From Vibrio tasmaniensis (GTDB lineage Bacteria; Pseudomonadota; Gammaproteobacteria; Enterobacterales; Vibrionaceae), in assembly GCF_024347635.1 (NCBI RefSeq), contig NZ_AP025510.1:248001-312000 (forward strand): a stretch of 64,000 nt of DNA, in the 5' to 3' direction. Made by a program: the position numbers and the translations under genes. The notes beneath the pieces were generated by a model. It ran no database searches and was not told the origin of the DNA. It was given only the letters and a program-made list of their open reading frames with translations. Below are positions 30,273 to 39,545 of the stretch, one piece after another; position 1 is the stretch's first letter, and every line of letters begins with the position of its first letter.

Positions 30273-30325
30273 AGTACCTAGTCTCTGTTAATAGACCAAA
30301 CTGCTAGTTTTGCAACGACCTGAGA

Positions 30326-31792
30326 TTAACAACCTGGGCCACAATCTAGACAGTGTTTCACCATCTCTGGACCTAGGTGCAGTTTCGCATTCAGGTCACG
30401 TAGCGCTGTTCGTACACCTTCTTCAATTACTGGATGGTAGAACGGCATGTCTAGCATTTCAGAAACCGTCATCTTGTTCTGGTGTGCCCATGCTAACAAG
30501 TGCGCCAAGTGTTCTGCGTTTGGTCCCATCATTTCAGCACCAAGGAAACGGCCTGTACCTTGCTCGCCGTAAACGTGCAGAATACCTTTGTTGCGTAGCA
30601 TCACTCGTGAACGACCTTGGTTCTCGAAAGACACTTCACCCGTTGCGAAACAGCCACATGTGCCTAGGCGGGTGGTGATCTCTTTGTACGTTTCACCAAC
30701 CATCGCGATTTGCGGGTCAGAGAATACCGCCGAGATTTTAGAGCGGCGTAAGCCTGCACGAATCTCAGGGAAACGACCTGCGTTGTCACCGGCAATACGC
30801 GCTTGGTCTGCTGCTTCATGCAGTAGAGGCAGTTGGTTACTCGCATCACCAGCGATAAATACTGATGGTAGCGATGTTTGTAGCGTGTAGTGGTCTGCAA
30901 CTGGCACACCACGTTCATCAAGTTCTAGAGAGGTATTTTCTAGGCCAAGCTTATCAGTGTTAGGGCGACGGCCTGTAGCTGCCAGTACGTATTCAACGAT
31001 GTTAGTTTCTAATTCACCTTGCTTATTGATGAACTGGATTTCGACGCGAGCTTCACCCGATTCTGTGGTAATGCGTTTCATGCTTTCGATTTTCACGTCG
31101 GCATCTAGGTAGAACTCTTCATTGAAGGCTTTGTCTGCGTAAGCCATGATCTCTGGGTCGGTTACTGGGCCAACTTGACCACCTAAACCGAACAGTTTTG
31201 TTTTCACACCCAAGCGGTGTAGTGATTGACCAAGCTCTAGGCCAATAACGCCCGGGCCAAATACCGCCACTGATTCTGGTAAATCATCCCAGCTGAATAC
31301 GTCATCATTAATGATCAGACGGTCACCAAGTTCATTCCAAACTGCAGGGTATGCAGGGCGAGAACCTGTTGCGATAACAATACGCTTAGCCGTCACAACT
31401 GTGTGGTCATCGATTTGTAGCGTGTTGTCATCTAAGAACTTTGCGTAGCCAGAGATCTTGTCTTGCTCTGGGATTTCATCAACACCTTCTAAAACAAAAC
31501 CAACAAAACGGTCACGTTCAAACTTCACTCGGTCCATCACTTCACGGCCGTTAATCACGATATCCCCTTGTGGGTGAACGCCAAAAGCCGGAGCTTTCTC
31601 AATTTGGTGTACACTTTCAGCCGCTGCAATAAGCAGTTTAGATGGCATACAACCAACACGAGCACAGGTTGTACCGTAAGGGCCGCCTTCAATCATCACA
31701 ACACTGTCAGTGTGTGCTTTTGCAGCGCGGTAAGAACCTAAACCTGCCGTACCGCCCCCGATAACTGCTACATCTACATTGACTTGTTTCAT
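30326..31792 (-). CDS. Dihydrolipoamide dehydrogenase-like flavoprotein disulfide reductase
   Basis: Class I pyridine-nucleotide-disulfide oxidoreductase of 488 residues from the ATG at 31792. It has the FAD-binding motif VAVIGGGTAGLGS at 8-20, the redox disulfide TTCARVGCMPSK with Cys43 and Cys48, the NAD-binding GPGVIGLELGQSL region near 178-190, and the second FAD motif VFIAGDAS near 319-326. The catalytic partner is HPVIEEG near 454-460. It is not next to pyruvate or oxoglutarate dehydrogenase genes, so it is not the usual lpdA; the substrate is unknown. A Cys-rich tail KHCLDCGPGC adds three cysteines. The position near prx-grx and oxyR suggests a redox role (inference). Confidence 0.87.
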   Translation of the reverse strand: MKQVNVDVAVIGGGTAGLGSYRAAKAHTDSVVMIEGGPYGTTCARVGCMPSKLLIAAAESVHQIEKAPAFGVHPQGDIVINGREVMDRVKFERDRFVGFVLEGVDEIPEQDKISGYAKFLDDNTLQIDDHTVVTAKRIVIATGSRPAYPAVWNELGDRLIINDDVFSWDDLPESVAVFGPGVIGLELGQSLHRLGVKTKLFGLGGQVGPVTDPEIMAYADKAFNEEFYLDADVKIESMKRITTESGEARVEIQFINKQGELETNIVEYVLAATGRRPNTDKLGLENTSLELDERGVPVADHYTLQTSLPSVFIAGDASNQLPLLHEAADQARIAGDNAGRFPEIRAGLRRSKISAVFSDPQIAMVGETYKEITTRLGTCGCFATGEVSFENQGRSRVMLRNKGILHVYGEQGTGRFLGAEMMGPNAEHLAHLLAWAHQNKMTVSEMLDMPFYHPVIEEGVRTALRDLNAKLHLGPEMVKHCLDCGPGC

Positions 31793-32097
31793 AATAATTT
31801 TCTCGCAATAGCTAAATTTAGTTTGAACGAACCCCTCCAACTCTGGTGATTTTTTGAGAGTCAGGATAACGGGCAGGTTTTGTGATTCTGTTTTATTAGG
31901 TTTAGCTTGTCGCTCTGCCTTTATTGCTAACTGCTTCTTGTTACTAACTATAGGTTAGTTAAAGACGGGCGAGTCACAAGCTATATTCTTTTCCAAAGCT
32001 CAGATAAGAGTGTTTGGAATAGCTAACCCACAAGAGGGTGGGTTAGCTGATATTGCTTAGTTAACTTAACGATTAAGCTTATATCGATAGTAAGTCA
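31793..32097. other. lpd-like/prx spacer with a strong hairpin
   Basis: A perfect 11-bp stem AGCTAACCCAC / GTGGGTTAGCT (32021-32031 and 32038-32048) lies about 50 nt after the prx stop. It lacks a T-run, so it may be an RNA-stabilising or rho-assisted end rather than an intrinsic terminator. The rest, upstream of the lpd-like gene, holds its promoter; nothing else was recognised. Confidence 0.6.
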
Positions 32098-32826
32098 TTA
32101 ACCTAGGAAAGCTTCAAGTTCTTCGCTACCACCGATGTGTTTGCCACCGATGAATACTTGTGGAACCGTTGTGCGACCAGAGATTGCACGTAGGCTTACT
32201 GTTGTCGCGTCTTTACCTAGTACTACTTCTTCGTAGTTCAAACCTTTGTCGATTAGGTTCTGCTTCGCTTTCATACAGAAAGGACAGCCTGGCTTAGTGA
32301 ATACTGTGATTGACTCTTGCTCTTTGTGCTCAGGAGCAATGTAGTTAAGCATAGTATCTGCATCAGAAACCTTGAACGGGTCGCCTGGTACGTCTTCTTC
32401 GATGAACATTTTTTCTACCACGCCGTTTTTAACCAGCATGCTGTAGCGCCATGAACGTTTGCCGAAGCCGATGTCGTTTTTCTCAACTAGCATGCCCATA
32501 CCGTCTGTGAAATCACCGTTACCATCTGGGATGAATGTGATTTTTTCAGCTTCTTGGTCTGCTTTCCAAGCGTTCATTACGAATGTGTCGTTTACTGAAA
32601 CACATAGAATGTCATCAACACCGTTATCTTTGAATACAGAATGTAGCTCGTTGTAACGAGGTAGGTGGCTTGAAGAACATGTCGGTGTAAACGCACCTGG
32701 TAAGCTGAATACGATAACTGTCTTATCTTTGAATAGCTCTTCCGTCGTTACGTTAACCCATGCATCGCCTTGGCGAGTTGGGAATGTTACTTGAGGGATT
32801 GATTGACCTTCTTTAGATGCAAACAT
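32098..32826 (-). CDS. Hybrid peroxiredoxin-glutaredoxin (Prx5-Grx)
   Basis: This protein reduces H2O2 and alkyl hydroperoxides with glutathione, carrying its own glutaredoxin. The 242 residues comprise a Prx5 domain (1-165) with peroxidatic Cys50 in [13 protein letters not shown], and a glutaredoxin domain (170-242) with CPFC at 181-184 plus [14 protein letters not shown]. This is the hybrid known from Haemophilus influenzae and vibrios. It is divergent from oxyR with an OxyR-type site between, so induction by peroxide is expected. Confidence 0.96.
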   Translation of the reverse strand: MFASKEGQSIPQVTFPTRQGDAWVNVTTEELFKDKTVIVFSLPGAFTPTCSSSHLPRYNELHSVFKDNGVDDILCVSVNDTFVMNAWKADQEAEKITFIPDGNGDFTDGMGMLVEKNDIGFGKRSWRYSMLVKNGVVEKMFIEEDVPGDPFKVSDADTMLNYIAPEHKEQESITVFTKPGCPFCMKAKQNLIDKGLNYEEVVLGKDATTVSLRAISGRTTVPQVFIGGKHIGGSEELEAFLG

Positions 32827-32938
32827 ATTGATTTCCTTAAATAGTATTTTGAATTTTGTTCTATCAGAGCTTAACGTTTTTCTTTGCTCTGTTTCGTTTC
32901 GTTGAGCCCATTATTAGACAAATCCTTTGATAGCTCTA

Positions 32939-32975
32939 ATCGTTTGATGTTATGGTTTTGATAGGTAAATTCTAT
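32939..32975. promoter_or_regulatory. OxyR-type binding site between prx-grx and oxyR
   Basis: The OxyR motif is four tetrads ATAG/CTAT/ATAG/CTAT separated by 7 nt each. Here ATCG, TTAT, ATAG, CTAT occur at exactly that spacing (32939, 32950, 32961, 32972), with 14 of 16 bases matching. The location, about 75 bp before oxyR and 113 bp before prx-grx, fits both autoregulation and activation. Confidence 0.82.
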
Positions 32976-33048
32976 CAAGAGCATTTTTCTTTTAAATGTT
33001 TCTATTAGAACCCTTGTTCTTATTAAAACCTGAGGTAAGAGACTGATC

Positions 33049-33942
33049 ATGAACATTCGTGACTTTGAATACTTGGTGGCGCTCGCAGAGCATAAACACT
33101 TCCGAAAAGCGGCAGAAGCGTGCTTTGTCAGTCAGCCGACACTAAGCGGTCAAATACGCAAACTAGAAGATGAAATTGGACTTCAGTTAACCGAGCGTAG
33201 TCCAAGGAAGGTAATATTTACAGAATCAGGGTTACAACTTGTTGAACAAGCCAAGCGTATTCTCAATGAAGTGAAAACTTTTAAAGATATGGCGAGTGGA
33301 CACGGTGAAGCGATGACGGGGCCGATGCACATTGGTTTTATTCCGACCGTTGGCCCTTATATTTTACCTAAGATCATTCCTCATCTTAAAGATAGCTTTC
33401 CCGATCTTGAGCTTTACCTGCATGAAGCGCAGACCCATCAGCTAGTGAGTCAACTTGAAGATGGCAAGCTTGATTGTTTGGTATTGGCTGCAGTTGATGA
33501 AACGGCGGCGTTCAAAGAGATTGATGTGTATAACGAACCGTTAAGCGTCGCAGTACCGTGTGATCATGAGTGGGCTAAGCAAGACACTGTTGATATGCTG
33601 CAGTTAAATGGACAAACCGTACTTGCACTGGGCGATGGCCACTGCTTGCGAGACCAAGCCTTAGGCTTCTGTTTTGCTGCGGGTGCAAAAGATGATGAGC
33701 GCTTTAAAGCGACCAGCTTAGAAACGCTGCGTAACATGGTGGCGGCAGGGGCAGGTATTACCTTGCTTCCTCAGCTATCGGTACCGAAGGAAAAACAGAA
33801 AGATGGTGTGTGTTACGTTCCAGCGGTGAACCCAACACCTTCACGTCGCATTGTTGTTGCCTACCGACCGGGCTCTCCGTTAAAGGGGCGCTTTGAGCAA
33901 TTGGCTGAGGCTATCCGAACTCAATTAGATAAAGCTGTTTAG
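33049..33942 (+). CDS. oxyR: Hydrogen-peroxide sensor and regulator OxyR
   Basis: LysR-type activator that senses H2O2 by forming a disulfide. The 297 residues include the N-terminal helix-turn-helix (HKHFRKAAEACFVSQPTLSG near 15-34) and an effector domain with Cys199 and Cys208 in GHCLRDQALGFC, at exactly the E. coli positions. Start MNIRDFEYLVAL is canonical. It is convergent with mrcA. Confidence 0.97.
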   Translation: MNIRDFEYLVALAEHKHFRKAAEACFVSQPTLSGQIRKLEDEIGLQLTERSPRKVIFTESGLQLVEQAKRILNEVKTFKDMASGHGEAMTGPMHIGFIPTVGPYILPKIIPHLKDSFPDLELYLHEAQTHQLVSQLEDGKLDCLVLAAVDETAAFKEIDVYNEPLSVAVPCDHEWAKQDTVDMLQLNGQTVLALGDGHCLRDQALGFCFAAGAKDDERFKATSLETLRNMVAAGAGITLLPQLSVPKEKQKDGVCYVPAVNPTPSRRIVVAYRPGSPLKGRFEQLAEAIRTQLDKAV

Positions 33943-33978
33943 TAATTTAAATCGTAGATAGCTCTGATTATAGACACA

Positions 33979-34016
33979 AAAAAAGGGTTGATATGAATAC
34001 ATATCAACCCTTTTTG
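33979..34016. terminator. Bidirectional terminator oxyR/mrcA
   Basis: A perfect stem of 17 bp, AAAAAGGGTTGATATG / CATATCAACCCTTTTT with AATA loop, between convergent genes. Confidence 0.94.
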
Positions 34017-34049
34017 TTGGTTCATGTTACTTGGTTCAACAAACCCTAA

Positions 34050-36608
34050 CTAGAACAGCTCTTCTACTGCTTCACCTGATGACGTTGAGTAGATGTCATC
34101 ATTGAAACGTTCAGTAATGTACTCGGTTGGCTCAGTGCCTTTCTCGAAATACTCGAACATTGATGAGCTATCAAACTTGTTGGTCAGTAAGCCAGTTTCA
34201 CGGTCGATACGAACGCGAACGATATTTTCTGGAAGCTCTTTACGTTGTGCCGGAACACCCGCTAACGCTGTGCCCATGAAATCAACCCATGCCGGCTCTG
34301 CTGTTTTAGCGCCCGCTTCTGCACCTGTAATTTGATTTTTACCAAGGTTAGAGTTCGCTTTGGTTCGACCTAGGTTACGGTTGTGGTTGTCAAAGCCAAC
34401 CCATACCGTTGCAACCATGCCAGGGCCGTAACCGCTGTACCAAGTATCTTTCGAGTCATTGGTGGTACCGGTTTTTCCGCCAATATCGCGACGCTTCAGC
34501 GGTTGAGCACGCCAACCTGTACCATTCCAGCCTGTGCCAGCACTCCAGTCACCGCCGCCCCAGATATTGCTGTACATCATTTCACGAACAAGGAACGCGT
34601 TCTGCTCAGTGATCACTTGGGGTGCGTACTGTACTTGGGCATCCACATCTTGCTCGGCAAACTCATCAGCCATTGAATCTGAGGTCATTGGCTGTTGGCA
34701 ATCGTCTTTACACACTACTTTCGGTGTCGCTTGGAATTCAGTCTCACCAAATGGTGTTTCAATGCGGCTGATGTAGAAAGGTTCAACGTAGTAGCCGCCA
34801 TTAGCGAATACTGAGTAACCTTGAGCTACCTTCATTGGCGTTAAGCTACCCGCACCCAGAGCAATGGTTTCAGAGCGCGGTACTTCGTCAATATCAAAAC
34901 CAAATCGAGTTAGGTAGTTACGAGTATCATCCAAGCCCACTTCGCGCAGTACACGTACTGCCATTACGTTTTTAGATTGAGCTAAGCCAATACGTAAACG
35001 AGTTGGACCCACATAGGTCGGTGGTGAGTTCTTTGGTCGCCATGCCGTGCCTTGGCTCTTATCCCATTGATTGATAGGCGCATCGTTGATCAGTGAGGCT
35101 AGCGTTAAGCCTTTCTCAATCGCTGCTGAGTAGATAAATGGTTTGATACCAGAACCCACCTGACGAATAGATTGCGTTGCACGGTTGAACTTGTTGTGTA
35201 CAAAGTTAAAGCCACCCACCATTGACAATACCGCGCCGTTGTTCGGGTTCATTGCAACAAATGCGGTGTTCGCATTCGGTACTTGGCTTAGTCGCCATAC
35301 AATCGGTGTTTCAGGTTCAGTTGTTGTTTCTTCGGTAGGCTCTTCAGATACTTCATCGCCTGTTACTGCTTCATGGCGAACCCAAATTTGCTCACCCACA
35401 GCCAAAATCTCTTTCGCTTGAGAAGGCGCTGGACCTTGGCGGTTGTCCGTTAGGAATTTACGCGCCCAATTCATGCCTTGCCACTCGATAGTGCCTTCAC
35501 CTTGGTTCTTAACCCAAACTTGAGCGCTTTTCGAATCAACAGCGGTTACAACTGCTGGTACTAAGTCACCATAGGTTGGTTGAGATTTAAGGTGCTTAAC
35601 GATTTGTTCATGATCCCAAGCTGATTGCGCCGTTTGCCATAATACTTTTTCAGCACCACGGTAACCGTGACGCTCATCGTAGCCGAGTAGGTTCTTAATC
35701 GCGGCTTGGTTCGCTGCTTTTTGCAGTTTTGAATCAACGGTCGTGTAAACCTTCATGCCTGATGTGTAAGCGGCTTCACCATAGCGTTCAACCATCCAAG
35801 CTCGTGCAACTTCTGCTACATACGGCGCGCTCAGTTCAATCTCGGCACCGTGATATTTCGAGATAAGCTCTTCACTGCGAGCTTCATCGTACTCTGATTG
35901 AGTGATGTATTTTTCGTCTAGCATACGACGTAATACCACGTTACGACGGTTGGTCGCACGCTCAACAGAATAAATAGGGTTCATAGTTGAAGGTGCTTTT
36001 GGCATGCCCGCAAGCGTAGCCAATTCACTTAAGGTGAGCTCAGGAAGATCCTTACCAAAATAAACACGCGCTGCTGCGCCGAAACCATATGAACGGTGGC
36101 CAAGGAAGATCTTGTTTACGTAAAGCTCCATGATCTCTTCTTTACTCAGAAGTTGCTCAATGTGGATCGCAATGAAGATCTCTTTGATTTTACGCATGAT
36201 CTTTTTCTCATTAGATAAGAAGAAGTTACGCGCAAGCTGCTGAGTAATGGTACTTGCCCCTTGTTTGGCTGAACCGGACATAGCAACCACGAGTGCTGCT
36301 CGAGTGATACCAATTGGATCAATACCAGGGTGCTCGTAGAAGCGGCTATCTTCGGTAGCAATCAAAGCTTCAACTAAGTGGCGAGGAATCTCGTCATAAG
36401 TCACGGGATTACGACGCTTTTCACCAAATTGAGAGATCAATTTACCGTCTTGACTGAAGACTTGCATTGGCGTTTGGAGTTCTACGTCACGCAAAGTGGC
36501 AACATCAGGCAACTCTGGTTTTACGTAATAATAAAACCCGAAAATTGTACTGACTCCAAGAATCATGCAAATCAATGTAAATATGAATAATCGCTTTATG
36601 AACTTCAC
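34050..36608 (-). CDS. mrcA: Penicillin-binding protein 1A
   Basis: Bifunctional peptidoglycan glycosyltransferase/transpeptidase of the inner membrane, 852 residues (E. coli 850). One membrane helix is at about 6-28. The GT51 domain follows with ATEDSRFYEHPGID near 85-98 and GASTITQQLARNFF near 117-130. An OB-like insert comes before the transpeptidase domain, whose active-site serine is in GSGIKP, with KTGTT as the third motif. It is divergent from pilM, an arrangement widespread in gammaproteobacteria. Confidence 0.97.
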   Translation of the reverse strand: MKFIKRLFIFTLICMILGVSTIFGFYYYVKPELPDVATLRDVELQTPMQVFSQDGKLISQFGEKRRNPVTYDEIPRHLVEALIATEDSRFYEHPGIDPIGITRAALVVAMSGSAKQGASTITQQLARNFFLSNEKKIMRKIKEIFIAIHIEQLLSKEEIMELYVNKIFLGHRSYGFGAAARVYFGKDLPELTLSELATLAGMPKAPSTMNPIYSVERATNRRNVVLRRMLDEKYITQSEYDEARSEELISKYHGAEIELSAPYVAEVARAWMVERYGEAAYTSGMKVYTTVDSKLQKAANQAAIKNLLGYDERHGYRGAEKVLWQTAQSAWDHEQIVKHLKSQPTYGDLVPAVVTAVDSKSAQVWVKNQGEGTIEWQGMNWARKFLTDNRQGPAPSQAKEILAVGEQIWVRHEAVTGDEVSEEPTEETTTEPETPIVWRLSQVPNANTAFVAMNPNNGAVLSMVGGFNFVHNKFNRATQSIRQVGSGIKPFIYSAAIEKGLTLASLINDAPINQWDKSQGTAWRPKNSPPTYVGPTRLRIGLAQSKNVMAVRVLREVGLDDTRNYLTRFGFDIDEVPRSETIALGAGSLTPMKVAQGYSVFANGGYYVEPFYISRIETPFGETEFQATPKVVCKDDCQQPMTSDSMADEFAEQDVDAQVQYAPQVITEQNAFLVREMMYSNIWGGGDWSAGTGWNGTGWRAQPLKRRDIGGKTGTTNDSKDTWYSGYGPGMVATVWVGFDNHNRNLGRTKANSNLGKNQITGAEAGAKTAEPAWVDFMGTALAGVPAQRKELPENIVRVRIDRETGLLTNKFDSSSMFEYFEKGTEPTEYITERFNDDIYSTSSGEAVEELF

Positions 36609-36759
36609 CGGATAATCCCTGATTAGTTAAGGCTGATAAGCAGCAAACCCTTGTACTCTAGGTTAAAAACTTAGCTTTCGTTTATTAACGCTTATTTAAC
36701 TAATAATCACAACCCCTAGATAATCAACGAAATGCTTGGCACTTCAGGAGCTAGGTCAC

Positions 36760-37785
36760 ATGGGTTCATCATTAATTACAGGTATAGATATAAATCATCA
36801 CAGCATCAAAGCCGTGGTACTAAAACCCGTGGGGGAGTTGTATGCCCTGGTGGGATACAAAGAGCTGCCGATTTCGGACGACATTTTTACAGCTAACTAT
36901 ACTTTGGAGTATCAGAAAACTGTTAAGAAACTTAAAGAACTTAGGAAAGGACTGCCTTTTGGCTGTCGCAACGTCGCCATTTCGGTACCCGATAACACGG
37001 TGATCAGCAAAGTACTGCAAATAGAGAGTGAGTTAGAAGACAGAGAAAAAGAGTTTTCTATCTATCAAACCTTTGCTCATCAATCTCCCTTTCCTATCGA
37101 GGAGCTGAGTTTAGATTTTGTAAAGCTGGAAGACAAACGATTTGGTAAAGGATCGACAACTAGCTATCAGATATATGCGACTCGTAAGGAAGTTGTAGAC
37201 AGTCGAGCGGATGCTTTAAATAAAGCCGGATTTAAACCTGTTGTCATCGACACCCAAGCACATGGTCTGCTCAATATTTGGCAGTTGGCTTCACGCCTTT
37301 ATCCTGAAAAAAGTAACTGGTTGCTGGTGGACGTGGGAGTTGATCAAACATCGTTAGGCATTATCCCGCAGGATTCAGCACCTTTCTATAAAGACATCGC
37401 CTTTGGTACTCAAGATCTTCGCGGTACTGACAGCCCCAGTTATACAGAAGGCGTGTTCGGCAACGCAGAGGACACACATCGGTTTATTGTCAATTTGGTT
37501 GAAAAGCTTAAGCGACAGTTGCAACTCTATTCCTCAGTGAATGCGCTTGAGCCGATATCCGGGATCTGGCTGATGGGCGAAGGAACCAGCATTCCGATGG
37601 TAGCTGAAGATCTTGAGCGCCATTTTCAGATGAGTTGTGAATCGCTCAATCCTTTATCGTTATTTGAGGACAAAGTGGCGAAGCGGCACCGCCTGCCGAT
37701 GGACTGGCAACACTTTGGCATTGCCGCGGGTATGGCGATGAGTGGACTCAAATGGCAAGGAGAGAAGCATGTTGCATCAAATTAA
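36760..37785 (+). CDS. pilM: Type IV pilus assembly ATPase-fold protein PilM
   Basis: PilM is an actin-like cytoplasmic protein that binds the PilN N-terminus in the pilus alignment complex. I start at ATG 36760 with GGAGCTAGG upstream (341 residues), not at the TTG further out. Landmarks are GIDINHHSIKAVVLK near 8-22 (phosphate 1-like) and LLVDVGVDQTSLGII near 188-202. First gene of pilMNOPQ, overlapping pilN by 17 nt. Confidence 0.95.
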   Translation: MGSSLITGIDINHHSIKAVVLKPVGELYALVGYKELPISDDIFTANYTLEYQKTVKKLKELRKGLPFGCRNVAISVPDNTVISKVLQIESELEDREKEFSIYQTFAHQSPFPIEELSLDFVKLEDKRFGKGSTTSYQIYATRKEVVDSRADALNKAGFKPVVIDTQAHGLLNIWQLASRLYPEKSNWLLVDVGVDQTSLGIIPQDSAPFYKDIAFGTQDLRGTDSPSYTEGVFGNAEDTHRFIVNLVEKLKRQLQLYSSVNALEPISGIWLMGEGTSIPMVAEDLERHFQMSCESLNPLSLFEDKVAKRHRLPMDWQHFGIAAGMAMSGLKWQGEKHVASN

Positions 37786-38383
37786 CCTGCTGCCGTGGCG
37801 TGATGAAATTCGTACTCAGCACAAAAAGCGTTTTATCCATCTGGTCATTCTTGGCGTCATCATCGCTCTTACTGGGCAATGGGCCGTTGGCCAATATTTT
37901 CAAGGTCAACAAGCCAAACAGCAAGCTCGCCTCAATTATCTCAATCAATATATTGCCGAGCTCGACCGACAAATTCAGTCGTTAAAAGTCGCAGAGCAAG
38001 AACACAAAGCCATTCTGACTCGACTTGATGTGGTCGAATCGTTGCAGTTTGGTCGCAATAAGACCACCGACTTTATGAATCTAATGCCGGATCTCATTCC
38101 TGAGGGTGTGTATGTCGACAAGATAAAGATGAATGGTCAAGAGATTGAGATGGCAGGTATCAGCGACAGTACGGCTCGTCTCGCCACAATGTTGGACAAT
38201 CTAGAGCGTTCTGATTCTCTTAAAGGGGTCGAGATGCACTCTATTATCCATAACCGCAAGCGCTTCAATAAAGAGTTTCAGACCTTCAAGGTCTCTTTTG
38301 TGTTTAGCCCTGTTTCTTTAGACAACGCAACCGCAGAGAACACGACCGCGAACATAAAAGATAAGGGGGCGAATCATGGCTAA
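37769..38383 (+). CDS. pilN: Type IV pilus assembly protein PilN
   Basis: PilN is an inner-membrane protein linking PilM to PilO. The start at 37769 gives MLHQINLLPWRDE, which contains the conserved INLLPWR peptide that binds PilM. The 204 residues have one membrane helix at about 22-42 and a periplasmic coiled-coil plus ferredoxin-like domain. AAGGAG lies 8 nt before the start, inside the end of pilM, suggesting translational coupling. Confidence 0.95.
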   Translation: MLHQINLLPWRDEIRTQHKKRFIHLVILGVIIALTGQWAVGQYFQGQQAKQQARLNYLNQYIAELDRQIQSLKVAEQEHKAILTRLDVVESLQFGRNKTTDFMNLMPDLIPEGVYVDKIKMNGQEIEMAGISDSTARLATMLDNLERSDSLKGVEMHSIIHNRKRFNKEFQTFKVSFVFSPVSLDNATAENTTANIKDKGANHG

Positions 38384-39005
38384 CGTTCAAAATCGGATTA
38401 GTTGGCAAAATAGGATGAGCTGGCAAGATCTCGATGCTGATGAGATCACCGAATGGCCGCTGTTGCCCCAGCTGCTCGTGATTCTGTTGTTGATGGTATT
38501 GATTCAAGGTGTTGGGACTTGGCTGTATGTGCTGCCTTTAGATGATGAACTGCAGCAGATGAAGCAGCAAGAGCAGACCTTGAAAGCCACCTTGAGGATA
38601 AAAGCGAATAAGGTGGCAGCCTTGCCTAAGCTTCAGAGTCAGTTGGATGAGCTAACCAGTCGCTATGACTATCTGTTAGAGCAGCTGCCGGTTCAAAAGG
38701 AACTTGCCAGTATGTTGGCCTCAGTGAATGAACTTGGTTTGGATAATGCGCTGACCTTCACGCGCATTGATTGGGGGCAAAAGCAGAACAAAGAATTCCT
38801 CTATCGGTTGCCTCTCAATATTGAGCTAACCGGCGACTACCATGAGATTGGCGATTTCTCAGCAGCCATCGCAAAGCTGCCACGTATTATTAGCTTTGAT
38901 GACGTGAATTGGCAGCGAGTTAGCCAAGAAAGCAGCACGCTACATTTTAGGGTTCGAGCTTATACCTACCAGTTTAAATCGGAGGTGAATGATGAAATTC
39001 AGTAG
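38376..39005 (+). CDS. pilO: Type IV pilus assembly protein PilO
   Basis: PilO pairs with PilN in the periplasm. The 209 residues have a cytoplasmic N-terminus rich in Trp and Asp (SWQDLDADEITEWP), one helix at about 28-50, a coiled coil, and a C-terminal ferredoxin-like fold. It overlaps pilN by 8 nt and pilP by about 14 nt, as expected for a tightly coupled operon. Confidence 0.94.
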   Translation: MANVQNRISWQNRMSWQDLDADEITEWPLLPQLLVILLLMVLIQGVGTWLYVLPLDDELQQMKQQEQTLKATLRIKANKVAALPKLQSQLDELTSRYDYLLEQLPVQKELASMLASVNELGLDNALTFTRIDWGQKQNKEFLYRLPLNIELTGDYHEIGDFSAAIAKLPRIISFDDVNWQRVSQESSTLHFRVRAYTYQFKSEVNDEIQ

Positions 39006-39510
39006 CGTCTTTTTTTCCCTATTGTTACTGCTTGTGCTTTCAGGCTGTAAAGCCAACCAGGAGTCGTTAGAAGATTTTGTGGTGCAAGTTGAAGCTAAGG
39101 CGAGAAAAGAGGTAGAGCACCTCATTCCTGCTACGGAGTTTGTCGCGGCAACTTATCAGCGGCGCACCTTTCGTCCTCCCTTTGAACTTCCTAAAGAAGC
39201 CATGGTGCAAAATCAACCCTTGGTGAAGAAAGACTGCTGGCAGCCGAGCGCACGCTCTCGCAATGGCAAGCTAGAAAAATACCCGCTGAGTAAGCTGCGT
39301 TTAAGAGGCGTAATGGGCAGTGGAACAAGCGTTTCAGGGTTAGTACAAACCCCAAAAGGGAACGTGGTCAATGTGAAAAAAGGTCAGTTTATTGGCTTAA
39401 ACAATGGTCGAGTTACTAAGGTGACGAGCCAGTACGTACAGATTAATGAAACCCTTCCAGATGGCTTAGGTTGTTGGCATAAGCGCAACGTTAGGCTCGC
39501 TCTGAAGTAA
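38992..39510 (+). CDS. pilP: Type IV pilus lipoprotein PilP
   Basis: PilP is an inner-membrane lipoprotein that connects PilNO to the secretin PilQ. A signal peptide ends in the lipobox VLSGC with the Cys at about residue 19. The C-terminal beta domain (KLRLRGVMGSG...) is typical. Two adjacent ATGs (38989 and 38992) are possible; I prefer 38992, six nt from GGAGGTGA. 172 residues. Confidence 0.94.
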   Translation: MKFSSVFFSLLLLLVLSGCKANQESLEDFVVQVEAKARKEVEHLIPATEFVAATYQRRTFRPPFELPKEAMVQNQPLVKKDCWQPSARSRNGKLEKYPLSKLRLRGVMGSGTSVSGLVQTPKGNVVNVKKGQFIGLNNGRVTKVTSQYVQINETLPDGLGCWHKRNVRLALK

Positions 39511-39545
39511 ACCAATGTCACATGATGTGGATATGAGATGTAAAT

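Noticed and set aside
30084..30281. Small plus-strand open frame over the palindromic element
   Set aside because: It runs through the REP-like arms and the terminator with no family match, so it is noise.
32021..32048. Hairpin after prx-grx as an intrinsic terminator
   Set aside because: The stem is perfect, but neither strand has a T-run after it, so I list it only as a hairpin in the spacer.
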